A stretch of DNA of 64,000 bases from Pseudomonadota bacterium. GTDB taxonomy: Bacteria > Pseudomonadota > Alphaproteobacteria > Reyranellales > Reyranellaceae. Shown here one piece after another: positions 38,691 to 47,252 of the stretch. The stretch lies in assembly GCA_018240745.1 (NCBI GenBank), contig JAFEFF010000194.1:34133-98132 (forward strand), given 5' to 3'. The first letter of the stretch is position 1, and each line of letters begins with the position of its first letter. The notes beneath the pieces are model-generated. The model was not told the origin of the DNA. It searched no databases and worked only from the letters and a program-made list of their open reading frames with translations. The translations under genes were made by a program, and so were the position numbers.

Positions 38691-40330
38691 GCGGCGACGG
38701 TCTCGTGTCGACTGAGGGTGAAGCCCCGGTAGCCCTGCGCCGCGACAGCATCGCAATGCTTCTTGTAGCGATCGAAGCCGCCGACATAGGGCATGAACAC
38801 CCGCGGCTTGCCGGGAATGTTGGCGCCCATGTACCACGAGTTGGCGAGCGGATAGAGCGTCGAATCGGCGACCTGGTTGACGTGATGCACCCAGTCGGTC
38901 TCCGCGCCCGGGGTCGGCTCGATGCGATCGAGCTGGTGCTTGCCGAGATGCTCGATCGCGTCGGCGATCCAGTCGACGTGCTGCTCGATCGAGGCGATCA
39001 TCTGCGTCTTCACACCCGGGCTGCCCGGTCCGGTGACGATGAACATGTTGGGGAAGCCCGCGACCATCAGGCCGAGATAGGTGAGCGGCCCGCCCATCCA
39101 GTGATCGCGCAGCACCGCGCCGTCACTGGTGCGCACGTCGATCTCGTTCAGCGCGCCGGTCATGGCATCGAAGCCGGTGGCGAAGACGATGGCATCGAGC
39201 TCGAACGCTGTGCCCGACCCGAGTTGGAGGCCCGTCGCAGTGATCGAATCGATCGGATCGGATCGCACGTCGACCAGCGCCACGTTCGGCCGGTTGTAGG
39301 TCTCGTAATAGTTGGTGTCGAGGCAGAGCCGCTTGGTGCCGATCGGATGATCCTTGGGCGCCAGCAGCTCGGCGGTCTTCGGATCCTTCACCGTGGCGCG
39401 AATCTTGTTGCGCACGAACTCCGCTGCGGTGTCGTTCGACTCCTTGTTCACCAGCAGGTCGGTGTAGGCATAGAGGTAGCTGATCGAGCCGCCCTCCTGC
39501 CATTTCGCCTCGTAGGCCGCGTCGCGTTCGACCTTGTCGACGGCGAGCGCGGAGCTGGTCGGCTTGGGATGGCCGCCGATCGCAAACGGCGTCTCCATCG
39601 CCGCGGCGCGGCGTGCCGGGTACTCGGCCTTGTGCCGGCGCTCCTTCTCTTCCGGCATCGGGGTGTTGCGCGCCGGCAGGCTGAAGTTGGCGGTGCGCTG
39701 GAACACCGTGAGGTGCCGGGCCTGCTGGGCGATGATCGGGATCATCTGCACGCCCGACGAGCCGGTGCCGATCACGCCGACCCGCAGGCCGCTGAAGTCC
39801 ACGCCCTCATGCGGCCACAGGCCCGAGTGGTACCACTTGCCCTTGAAGTCCTTCAGCCCCTTGAAGTCGGGCACACGAGGCGTCGAAAGGTTGCCCGCCG
39901 CCATCACGCAGTAGCGCGCGTGGATCTCCTCGCCGCCGTCGGTCCTCACCACCCACTCGTTGGCCTTGCCGTCGAATACCGCCGACTCGATGCGGGTGTT
40001 GAGCTGCACGTCGCGGCGCAGGTCGAAGCGGTCGGCGACGTGGTTGATATACTTCAGGATCTCCGGCTGCGTGCCGTAGCGCTCCGGCCACTTCCAGTCC
40101 TGCTGCAGCTGCTCGTCGAACGAGTAGGAGTACTCCAGGCTCTCGACGTCGCAGCGTGCTCCGGGATAGCGGTTCCAGAACCAGGTGCCGCCGACGCCCG
40201 AGCCGGCCTCGTAGGCCCGCACCCTGAGGCCGAGTTTGCGCAGGCGATGGATGGCGTAGAGGCCGGCCAGGCCTCCGCCCACGATCACGACGTCGAGCTG
40301 GCGCGGCAGCGACTGCGAGGCATCGGGCAT
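38687..40330 (-). CDS. Baeyer-Villiger-type flavin monooxygenase
   Basis: The 547-residue protein begins MPDASQSLPRQLDVVIVGGG, with the first Rossmann motif GGGLAG for FAD and a second nucleotide site VIGTGSSGVQ for NADPH. Between them lies the Baeyer-Villiger fingerprint FKGKWYHSGLWP, and GTWFWNRYPGARCD matches cyclohexanone-monooxygenase relatives. It inserts oxygen next to a carbonyl to give an ester or lactone. The ATG at 40330 has an AGGAA ribosome binding site, and an upstream frame to 40393 lacks one. It is divergent from the efflux genes. Confidence 0.94.
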   Translation of the reverse strand: MPDASQSLPRQLDVVIVGGGLAGLYAIHRLRKLGLRVRAYEAGSGVGGTWFWNRYPGARCDVESLEYSYSFDEQLQQDWKWPERYGTQPEILKYINHVADRFDLRRDVQLNTRIESAVFDGKANEWVVRTDGGEEIHARYCVMAAGNLSTPRVPDFKGLKDFKGKWYHSGLWPHEGVDFSGLRVGVIGTGSSGVQMIPIIAQQARHLTVFQRTANFSLPARNTPMPEEKERRHKAEYPARRAAAMETPFAIGGHPKPTSSALAVDKVERDAAYEAKWQEGGSISYLYAYTDLLVNKESNDTAAEFVRNKIRATVKDPKTAELLAPKDHPIGTKRLCLDTNYYETYNRPNVALVDVRSDPIDSITATGLQLGSGTAFELDAIVFATGFDAMTGALNEIDVRTSDGAVLRDHWMGGPLTYLGLMVAGFPNMFIVTGPGSPGVKTQMIASIEQHVDWIADAIEHLGKHQLDRIEPTPGAETDWVHHVNQVADSTLYPLANSWYMGANIPGKPRVFMPYVGGFDRYKKHCDAVAAQGYRGFTLSRHETVAA

Positions 40331-40474
40331 GGCAAATTCCTCAGGTGATTTTGCAGTGCGAGCGGAAGAGGCCGGATATGAACGCCTATTCACCTATCAT
40401 CGTCCGATTTGGCAAGGGAGGGCCGCTTTTGCATGCATGGTCCGCGTTTTGTTTCACGTTTATGATTTCTTATC

Positions 40475-41623
40475 TTGGATCAGACGGTTAACCCACCGGT
40501 CATCGGGGAGGCTCAAAGCCGGCCCGGCTGGGCCAGCAGCCGCCGCCCGTTCTTCTTCCGGCCGCGCGTCGTTGCCGTAGCAGCGGTAGTGCTGCTCGGC
40601 GTCGCCTATGGCGCCTACGAGACGTATCTTCGCTTCACCCACATCTACGAGTACGACGCCCGCGCCACGGCCGACATCGTCACCGTCTCGAGCCGCGCCG
40701 ACGGCTGGGTGGTCGATATGCCGGCACTCGAAGGCGCCCATGTCGGCCAGGGCGACGTGGTGGTGAAGATCGACGATCGCGCTTCCAGGCTGAAGGTCGA
40801 CGCGCTCAAGGCGCAGATCGAGGGCATCCGGACCGAGCGCTCGCGGCTCAAGGCCGAGCGGATCTACACCCGCGAGCAGGTCGAGACGGCGGTCAAGACG
40901 CGGACCTCCGGCGTCGCGGTGCGCGAGAAGGCGCGCGAGGCGCTGCAGTCGGACCTCGACTTCGCCAAGATCGAGCTCGATCGCACCAAGAAGCTCTACG
41001 CCACCCAGGTCGCCAACGAGCGCCAGCTGCAGACGGCGCAAGCGGCGGTGAACAAGCTCGAGTTCCAGATCCTGCAGCTCGAGGCCGAGTACCAGCAGGC
41101 CGAAGGCAGTCTCGACGAGGCGAAGGCGGGCGAGCAACGGCTGAAGGTGATCGATGCGCAGATCGAGGCGCTGACCCATCAGGTCGCGAACCTCGCGGCG
41201 CAGATGCACCAGCAGCAGGTCGACGTCGAGGACCGCACGATCAAGAGCCCGATCCCGGCGGTGATCGATCGCACCTTCGTGCTGCCGGGCGAGTACGTCG
41301 CCGCGGGCCAGCGCATCCTGATGCTGCACAATCCGGCCGAGGTCTGGGTCGAGGCCAATATCAAGGAGACCCAGGTCGGCTCCGTGAAGCTCGGCCAGCC
41401 GGTCCATGTCTCGGTCGACGCCTACCCGGGACTCGCCTTCGAGGGCAAGGTGACGCGCATCGGCAGCGCCACCACCGCGCGCTTCGCGCTGCTGCCGACG
41501 CCCAACCCGTCCGGCAACTTCACCAAGATCACCCAGCGCGTGCCGGTGAAGATCGACATCGCCAACCCGCCCAAGCCGCTGACGCCGGGCATGATGGTCG
41601 AAGTCGAAATTGACGTCCGATAG
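40475..41623 (+). CDS. HlyD/EmrA-family membrane fusion protein
   Basis: A TTG start gives 382 residues; there is a stop codon four codons upstream and no ATG near the N-terminus. A single membrane anchor (VVAVAAVVLLGVAYGAY) is followed by a biotinyl-lipoyl half-motif (GWVVDMPALEGAHVGQGDVVVKID), a long coiled coil (about residues 105-250) and the beta-barrel domain. It bridges the inner-membrane pump encoded next to an outer-membrane channel that is not in the window. Its end overlaps the MFS gene by 14 bases. Confidence 0.9.
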   Translation: MDQTVNPPVIGEAQSRPGWASSRRPFFFRPRVVAVAAVVLLGVAYGAYETYLRFTHIYEYDARATADIVTVSSRADGWVVDMPALEGAHVGQGDVVVKIDDRASRLKVDALKAQIEGIRTERSRLKAERIYTREQVETAVKTRTSGVAVREKAREALQSDLDFAKIELDRTKKLYATQVANERQLQTAQAAVNKLEFQILQLEAEYQQAEGSLDEAKAGEQRLKVIDAQIEALTHQVANLAAQMHQQQVDVEDRTIKSPIPAVIDRTFVLPGEYVAAGQRILMLHNPAEVWVEANIKETQVGSVKLGQPVHVSVDAYPGLAFEGKVTRIGSATTARFALLPTPNPSGNFTKITQRVPVKIDIANPPKPLTPGMMVEVEIDVR

Positions 41624-43244
41624 CGCGTCCCCCGACAGCCAGCCGGGCGACAGCCCACCGTTCGACAGCCCGCAGGAGCTGAGCCGCCGCTACGGCCCCA
41701 ACTACCGCTGGTACGTCACCGTCACCGGCATGGTCGGAGTCGTCTCCATGGTGCTGGCGATGACCACGGTCAACGTCGCGGTGCCCGACGTGATGGGCGC
41801 CTTCGGCATCGGCCAGGACAAGGCGCAATGGATGTCGTCGGCCTACGCCGCGGCGATGACCGCGGGCATGCTGATGAATGCCTGGATCACCGGCGTGCTG
41901 GGCGAGCGGCGGACCTTCGTCGGTGCGCTGTTCTTCTTCTCGCTGGGCGCGCTGATGGGCGGTGCGGCGCCGACCGAGGACGTGTTGATCATCTTCCGCA
42001 CCCTGCAGGGTTTCAGCGCCGGCGTGGCGCAGCCGCTGGTGATGGCGATCATCTTCTCGGTCTTCCCGCCCGAGCGGCGCGGCATGGCGATGGGCGTGTT
42101 CGGACTCGGCGTGGTGTTCGCGCCGGCGATCGGCCCGACCATGGGCGGGATGATGATCGAGTACTTCTCCTGGCGGTACGTCTTCTACATCTCGCTGCCG
42201 TTCTGCGCTCTCGCCGCCGTGCTCGGGCTGTTCTTCATGCCGAGCCGGCCGCTGCCCAGGCAGATCCCGCCGTTCGACTGGCTGGGCTTCGCGCTGCTGT
42301 GCGGCGCGCTGCTGGGGCTGATGACCGGCATCGCCGACGGCCAGCGCGAGGGCTGGACCTCCGACACCATCGTCCTGCGCCTGACCGCCGGCGGCCTCGC
42401 TGCCGTCGGCTTCATCCTGTGGGAGCTGCACACGCCCCGGGCGATGATCGACATCCGGATCTTCGCCAACGTCGAGTTCGCCGCCGCGGCGATGATCGCC
42501 TTCGTGTTCGGCTTCGGCATGAATGGATCGACCTATGTGATCCCGGTGTTCGTGCAGACCATCATCGGCTTCACGCCGTTGCTGGCCGGGCTGATGATGA
42601 TGCCGGCCGGCATCATGCTCGCCTTCATCTTCCCGCTCGCCGGCCGCATGGCCGATGCGATCCCGGCCTCGACCATGATCATCGCCGGCTTGCTGCTTTT
42701 CTCGACCGGCTTCATCTTCATGTGCACAGCCGACGTCGCCACGACGTTCTGGACGCTCGTCGGCTTCGTGATGATCTCGCGACTGGGCCTCGGCTTCATC
42801 AATCCCAGCCTCAATGCCTCCTCCCTCAAGGCGCTGCCGGCCGACAAGGTCCGCCAAGGGGCGGGCATCGCCAACTTCATGCGCCAGCTCGGCGGCGCCT
42901 TCGGCACCAACCTGCTGGTCGCCTTCTTCGAGATCCGCACGCACTTCCATGCCGAGGCGCTGACGGCGACCCAGGACTGGGGCAACGCGACGTCGCTCAG
43001 GCTGCTGACCCTGGTCCAGCAGATGATGCTGCAGGCCAAGGGCCTGCCCCCGCAGCAGCAAAAGGCCGGCGCCTACGACTATCTCGGCACCATCGTCTTC
43101 GCGAAGGCGGAGATGCTGGCCTTCTCCGACACCTTCATCGTGATCGGCCTGGTGGGGCTGATCGCCCTGATCCCCGCCGCCATGCTGTCGCGCCAGCAGC
43201 GCCGCGGCCGCGGCTTCTCGCTGCTCGGCAAGATCGCCCGTTGA
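41610..43244 (+). CDS. DHA2-type MFS multidrug exporter (EmrB-like)
   Basis: A TTG start overlapping the HlyD gene gives 544 residues with about fourteen membrane segments. The signature WMSSAYAAAMTAGMLMNAWITG in helices 1-2 and the motif C-like GLGVVFAPAIGPTMGG in helix 5 mark the DHA2 drug/H+ antiporter group. With the adjacent HlyD protein it forms an EmrAB-type tripartite exporter. Substrate unknown. No dedicated regulator is next to the pair. Confidence 0.92.
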   Translation: MTSDSASPDSQPGDSPPFDSPQELSRRYGPNYRWYVTVTGMVGVVSMVLAMTTVNVAVPDVMGAFGIGQDKAQWMSSAYAAAMTAGMLMNAWITGVLGERRTFVGALFFFSLGALMGGAAPTEDVLIIFRTLQGFSAGVAQPLVMAIIFSVFPPERRGMAMGVFGLGVVFAPAIGPTMGGMMIEYFSWRYVFYISLPFCALAAVLGLFFMPSRPLPRQIPPFDWLGFALLCGALLGLMTGIADGQREGWTSDTIVLRLTAGGLAAVGFILWELHTPRAMIDIRIFANVEFAAAAMIAFVFGFGMNGSTYVIPVFVQTIIGFTPLLAGLMMMPAGIMLAFIFPLAGRMADAIPASTMIIAGLLLFSTGFIFMCTADVATTFWTLVGFVMISRLGLGFINPSLNASSLKALPADKVRQGAGIANFMRQLGGAFGTNLLVAFFEIRTHFHAEALTATQDWGNATSLRLLTLVQQMMLQAKGLPPQQQKAGAYDYLGTIVFAKAEMLAFSDTFIVIGLVGLIALIPAAMLSRQQRRGRGFSLLGKIAR

Positions 43245-43403
43245 CCGGCGCGCCCACCGTGGGTCAGCGTCTGGAAGCTGGTCGGTGGTGCCACGACCGG
43301 GGAGCGGGTGAGTACCCTTTCGCTCTAAATCCGTCGGCCTTGCCGAAGCGCGACGCGGAGTGGAGGAACCTTCTCTCCACGACAAGCCGCCTATTCGCCG
43401 ATA

Positions 43404-43434
43404 GAAGGTCCCTCGGCTTCGCCCGGGACGACGA
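43404..43434. repeat. Repeat-family-B arm upstream of FAD oxidoreductase
   Basis: AAGGTCCCTCGGCTTCGCCC followed by GGGACGACGAG resembles one arm of the long inverted repeat at 53865-53960. The other arm is missing. It abuts the start of the FAD oxidoreductase, whose ribosome binding region (GAGACGGA) directly follows. The surrounding 43245-43440 gap also holds a GTGGAG-N9-CTCCAC hairpin and otherwise nothing recognisable. Confidence 0.55.
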
Positions 43435-43440
43435 GACGGA

Positions 43441-44676
43441 ATGACTGAGTACGACGTTGCAGTTGTCGGGGGCGGCAGCGCGGGTGTCGCGGCTGCCATC
43501 GCCTCGGCGCGCTGCGGGGCACGCACCTTGCTGATCGAGCGCGCGGGCTGCCTGGGCGGCGCCTCGACCTTGCGCAACGTCGTCACCTATTGCGGGCTCT
43601 ACACATTGGGCGATCCGCCGCGGCAGGCGGTGGCCGGCATCGCCGAGGAGGTGATGCAGGGCCTGCGCGGGATGGGCGCCGTGACCGGCCCGCAACGTCA
43701 TCGCGGCGTGTTCGTGGTGTTCGAGCCCGAGGCGGTGAAGCGCGTGCTCGACCGGTTGTGTGCCGAGGCGGGCGTCGATGTGCTGCTGCATGCCTTCGTG
43801 AACGGCGCGACGCGCGATCGCGACCGGATCGTCGGGGTGTCGTGGCAGGACCATGCCGGCGTCCACTCGGTGAAGGCGAAGGCGTTCGTCGATGCCAGCG
43901 GCGAGGGCGATCTCGCCTTCTTTGCCGACGCCGTGACGCGCTACGGCAATGACGGGATGGTCAATCTCGGCACGCTGGGGACGCGGTTTGGCGGCATTCC
44001 CCGGGATGTGACCGTCACGGCCGATCGGCTCGCCGAGGCGGTCGCGGCCGGAAAGGGACCGTTCACCAAGGACCGCAGCGTCATGACACGTCTGCCGATC
44101 TCCGGCGACGTCGTCTGCTACGTCGCCTCCGCCGACTACGATCCACGCAACGCCGCGAGCTTCTCGGCGGCCGAACGCAGCGGCCGCGAGCAGGCCTGGG
44201 CCTATCTCGAGGCGATCCGAACCATCGCCGGCTGCGAGAAAGCCTATCTCGTCTCGACCGGCCCGGAGTTCGGCACGCGCGAATCGCGCCACATCGAGGC
44301 GCTCCACCGGCTTACATGGGAAGACGTGGTGCAGGGCCGGCAGATCGAGGATTCGATCGCGCTCGGGGCGTGGGGCATCGAATGGCACGACCGCAAGACG
44401 TTCGCGAGTACCTTCGTCTATCCGCCGGACAAGGGCACCTACGAGATCCCGCTGCGCTGCCTCATGAGCCGCGACACCTCGAACCTGTTCGCCGCGGGAC
44501 GTATCGTCGATGCCGACCAGCAAGCCGGCGCGTCGGTGCGGGTCATGGGCACGGCTTTCGCGACGGGACAGGCCGCCGGTGTCGCCGCGGCTGCGTTCGC
44601 ACAGCATCGCCACGTCGATGCCAATGCGGTGCGCAAGGTCTTGCACAGTCAGAACGCGCTGATCGACCGCCTGTAG
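43441..44676 (+). CDS. FAD-dependent oxidoreductase
   Basis: The 411-residue protein starts with a dinucleotide-binding motif, DVAVVGGGSAGVAAAIASAR, continues GCLGGASTLRNV, and ends with GRIVDADQQAGASVRVMGTAFATGQAAG, the second FAD contact of the FAD_oxidored group. Members oxidise various small molecules with FAD, often with an unidentified partner. It is followed 149 bases later by an M20 peptidase on the same strand. There is no signal peptide. Confidence 0.85.
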   Translation: MTEYDVAVVGGGSAGVAAAIASARCGARTLLIERAGCLGGASTLRNVVTYCGLYTLGDPPRQAVAGIAEEVMQGLRGMGAVTGPQRHRGVFVVFEPEAVKRVLDRLCAEAGVDVLLHAFVNGATRDRDRIVGVSWQDHAGVHSVKAKAFVDASGEGDLAFFADAVTRYGNDGMVNLGTLGTRFGGIPRDVTVTADRLAEAVAAGKGPFTKDRSVMTRLPISGDVVCYVASADYDPRNAASFSAAERSGREQAWAYLEAIRTIAGCEKAYLVSTGPEFGTRESRHIEALHRLTWEDVVQGRQIEDSIALGAWGIEWHDRKTFASTFVYPPDKGTYEIPLRCLMSRDTSNLFAAGRIVDADQQAGASVRVMGTAFATGQAAGVAAAAFAQHRHVDANAVRKVLHSQNALIDRL

Positions 44677-44825
44677 GCCCCATGGAGGATGGAGCGCGAG
44701 TCGAGGCCCGATTCTCGCGGCTCTCCCGCGCCACCATTGCGCTTGTTGGGCCGGCGTCGCGAACGCCTCTATGCTGCGATCGGTGGCCAGGCAAATGGTC
44801 GGCAATGGCTGTTGAGGAGTAGGTG

Positions 44826-46106
44826 ATGCTCGAGCCCGGACTGAAGACGCAAATCATGAACGAGGTCGATCGCCAGTTCGACGACCAGACCAAGGTGCTG
44901 GCCGATCTGGTGAAGATCCCGTCGACGCGTTTCCGCGAGGCGCCGGCGCAGGACATGATGGCCCGCCTGTTCAAGGAGGACAGGCTCAGCGTCGATCGCT
45001 GGCAGATCAAGATCGACGATCTCAAGCACCTGCCGGGCTACTCGCCGCACAGCCAGGACTACGACGATGCGTGGAACGTGGTCGGCGCATGGCGGCCGAA
45101 CGCGCCGAAGGGCCGCTCGCTGATCCTGAACGGCCACATCGACGTGGTGCCAGAGGGGCCGCACGAGATGTGGAGCCGCAATCCGTTCGATGCCGTAGTG
45201 AAGGACGGCTGGATGTACGGCCGCGGCGCGGGCGACATGAAGGCCGGCATCATCCTCAACCTCTATGCGCTCAGGGCCTTGCGCGCCCTGGGCTATCAGC
45301 CGGCGGCCGACGTCTATCAGCAGTCGGTCGTCGAAGAGGAATGCACCGGCAACGGCGCGCTCGCCTGCCTGCAGCGCGGCTATCGCGCCGATGCGGCCCT
45401 CATCCCGGAGCCGTCGGGCGGCACGATGACCATCGCCCAGGTCGGCGTGATGTGGTTCCAGGTCAAGGTCACCGGGCATCCGGTGCACGTCTACAAGGCG
45501 GATGCGGGGTCGAACGCGATCGAATCGGCCTACCGCCTGATCCAGCAGCTACGCCAGCTCGAGAAGAAGTGGAACGAGAAGAAGGCGCACGATCCGCACT
45601 TCCACAACCACCACCACCCGGTGAACTTCAACGTCGGCAAGATCGCCGGCGGCGATTGGGCGTCATCGGTGCCGGCGTGGTGCACCTTCGACATGCGGGT
45701 CGGCGTATTGCCGACGCAGAACCTGAAGGAGTGCCGGCGGGAAGTCGAAGACGTCATTCGCCGTGCCGCCGCCAACGACCCGTTCCTCGGCAACAACCCG
45801 CCGAGCGTGACATGGGAGGGCTTCCAGGCCGAGCCGTTCGTGCTCGAGAACCATGAGCAGGTCCGGCGAGTTCTTGCGAAGGCACATCGAACAGTTTTCG
45901 GCGCGGCCCTGCAGGATCGGACATCGACCGGAACGGCCGACAATCGCTTCTTCGGCCTGTATGCGGGCATTCCGGCGTTGGTCTACGGACCGCAATCCGA
46001 TGATATCCATGGCTTCGACGAGCGCGTTAATCTCGACTCTGTGAGGAAAATCACACAAGCCACTGCTCTGTTCGTGGCAGAGTGGTGTGGCTTGGTGCGG
46101 GCCTAG
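44826..46106 (+). CDS. M20-family deacylase/peptidase (ArgE/DapE-like)
   Basis: The 426-residue zinc enzyme has LNGHIDVVPEGPHEMW (His ligand and catalytic Asp), GRGAGDMKAG (bridging Asp), VVEEECTGNGAL (catalytic Glu and ligand Glu), PEPSGG and a C-terminal HGFDERV with the last His. It hydrolyses the amide of an N-acyl amino acid or related compound. The ATG at 44826 was chosen over a GTG at 44823 because GAGGAG sits at the right distance. It is the last plus-strand gene before the candidate small RNA. Confidence 0.92.
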   Translation: MLEPGLKTQIMNEVDRQFDDQTKVLADLVKIPSTRFREAPAQDMMARLFKEDRLSVDRWQIKIDDLKHLPGYSPHSQDYDDAWNVVGAWRPNAPKGRSLILNGHIDVVPEGPHEMWSRNPFDAVVKDGWMYGRGAGDMKAGIILNLYALRALRALGYQPAADVYQQSVVEEECTGNGALACLQRGYRADAALIPEPSGGTMTIAQVGVMWFQVKVTGHPVHVYKADAGSNAIESAYRLIQQLRQLEKKWNEKKAHDPHFHNHHHPVNFNVGKIAGGDWASSVPAWCTFDMRVGVLPTQNLKECRREVEDVIRRAAANDPFLGNNPPSVTWEGFQAEPFVLENHEQVRRVLAKAHRTVFGAALQDRTSTGTADNRFFGLYAGIPALVYGPQSDDIHGFDERVNLDSVRKITQATALFVAEWCGLVRA

Positions 46107-46143
46107 CGGCTGCTGAAAAAATTAATCGCATCGCGGTTGCGGA

Positions 46144-46172
46144 TTGACGCCGGAGCGTAACAGGCATAGAAT
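46144..46172 (+). promoter_or_regulatory. Near-consensus sigma-70 promoter of a candidate small RNA
   Basis: TTGACG (46144-46149) and TAGAAT (46167-46172) are each one base from consensus and are separated by exactly 17 bases. No gene starts downstream on this strand before a terminator about 90 bases away, so the promoter seems to serve a short transcript. Confidence 0.75.
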
Positions 46173-46178
46173 TATTGA

Positions 46179-46266
46179 CGTGTAGAAACTGCAGTCCGAA
46201 GTGTCGGCAAGGCCGCTGCGGGCTGCCTCATTGGGGGAAAGCGGGAGCAAGAGCTCCCGCTTTCTA
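46179..46266 (+). ncRNA. Candidate intergenic small RNA (about 88 nt)
   Basis: The start is inferred from the promoter at 46144-46172 and the end from the terminator at 46238-46263. The transcript would fold into at least three hairpins: CCGA-N4-UCGG, a larger GGCA...UGCC stem enclosing GCC...GGC, and the terminator. No reading frame of any length fits. It lies between the M20 peptidase gene and the convergent EamA gene. No known family was recognised. Confidence 0.6.
46238..46263. terminator. Intrinsic terminator after the candidate small RNA
   Basis: AAAGCGGGAGC and GCTCCCGCTTT form a perfect 11-base stem around a 4-base loop, with a short T-run on the plus strand. It ends the candidate small RNA and can also end the M20 gene. 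It lies just past the stop of the convergent EamA gene, so it may work in both directions. Confidence 0.85.
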
Positions 46267-46271
46267 TTTGG

Positions 46272-47135
46272 CTATTTGGCTCTCCGCCCGGAGGCGAAGA
46301 TGCCCAAGGCAACGCCGCCCAGCACCACCGCAATTCCCGCCAGCCGCCAGCCGCCGACCGTCTCGCCCGTGAGCAGGCTCGAAAAAACCAGGGCGCAGCA
46401 AGGAACCAGCAGGGAGATCGGTCCGACCTTGCCGGCCGGATAGGTGCGTAGCAGCGTGCCCCACGCGAGGTAGCCGACCCACATCACCGGCACGACCGTA
46501 TAGAGAAGGACGAGCCACCCCCGAAGGGTCGGCGCCAAAACGGGCGCCATCGTGGCGCTCCAGCCGTCTTGCAACACGCCTGCAATCAGCAGCGGGATCG
46601 TCGGGACCAGGCTGGCCCAGGCGGTGACCGACAGGACCGCGGCGCTGCGGGTCTCCCGCAGGAAGAGATTGCCGGCGCCCCAGCTCAACGCCGACAGGAG
46701 CGCCAGACCGACGGAGATCAGGCTGGCGCTGCCTTCGACCGAGCAGGCAATCACGACCACGCCTGCCATCGCGACGGCGAGGCCGGCCCACTGGCCGGGC
46801 GTTGCGCGCTCGCCGAGGAACAAAGCGGCGAGCACCAGGGTGAGCGGGCCCTGCAGTTGGACCAGCACCGAGGTGAGGCCGGGCGGCAGGCCCGCCTCCA
46901 TGGCGAAGAACAGGAACACGAACTGCCCGGCGAACAGGAAGATCCCGGTGCCGGCCAAAGCCTTCCACGAGATCGCCGGTCGCGGCAGCACCAGCACGGG
47001 CAGCGCGCCGAGGAGGAAGCGCCAGGTCGAGAAGGCGAGTGGCGTGAACTCGTCGAGGCCGAAGCGGATGACCGTGAAGTTCAGGCCCCAGGTCGCGGCG
47101 ATCAGCAGCGACGCGGCGATGTGCAAGGGTTTCAA
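46272..47135 (-). CDS. EamA/DMT-family transporter
   Basis: The 287-residue protein has about ten hydrophobic helices arranged as two EamA repeats (AATWGLNFTVIRFGLDEFTPLAFSTWR in the first; ALLSALSWGAGNLFLR in the second). These carriers export metabolites such as amino acids. The apparent start is a TTG at 47135 and no ATG lies close, so the exact N-terminus is uncertain. A LysR remnant lies just upstream on the same strand. Confidence 0.88.
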   Translation of the reverse strand: MKPLHIAASLLIAATWGLNFTVIRFGLDEFTPLAFSTWRFLLGALPVLVLPRPAISWKALAGTGIFLFAGQFVFLFFAMEAGLPPGLTSVLVQLQGPLTLVLAALFLGERATPGQWAGLAVAMAGVVVIACSVEGSASLISVGLALLSALSWGAGNLFLRETRSAAVLSVTAWASLVPTIPLLIAGVLQDGWSATMAPVLAPTLRGWLVLLYTVVPVMWVGYLAWGTLLRTYPAGKVGPISLLVPCCALVFSSLLTGETVGGWRLAGIAVVLGGVALGIFASGRRAK

Positions 47136-47180
47136 CGCCGCGTGTATTGCACCCTTTTCCGCGCCCGACCAGATGGCGCG

Positions 47181-47243
47181 TCAGCCGCCGCGCTCGATCA
47201 CTTCGACGAAGGTGCCGAGCTGGCCGAGGTTGAGCCCGCGCAT
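47181..47243 (-). pseudogene. Remnant of a LysR-family regulator (first 20 codons)
   Basis: The minus-strand frame reads MRGLNLGQLGTFVEVIERGG and then stops (TGA at 47181-47183). This matches the first helix of LysR proteins (LNLxQLxTFVEVIERGSF). Nothing after the stop continues the helix-turn-helix, so the gene was deleted down to its 5-prime end. LysR genes often neighbour EamA exporters, which suits the position between the EamA and TPR genes. It is too short to make a functional regulator. Confidence 0.6.
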
Positions 47244-47252
47244 GGCCGAAGA

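Noticed and set aside
46201..46443. An 80-codon GTG-started frame after the small-RNA promoter
   Set aside because: It runs through the terminator and into the antisense of the EamA gene, and has no ribosome binding site or family match.
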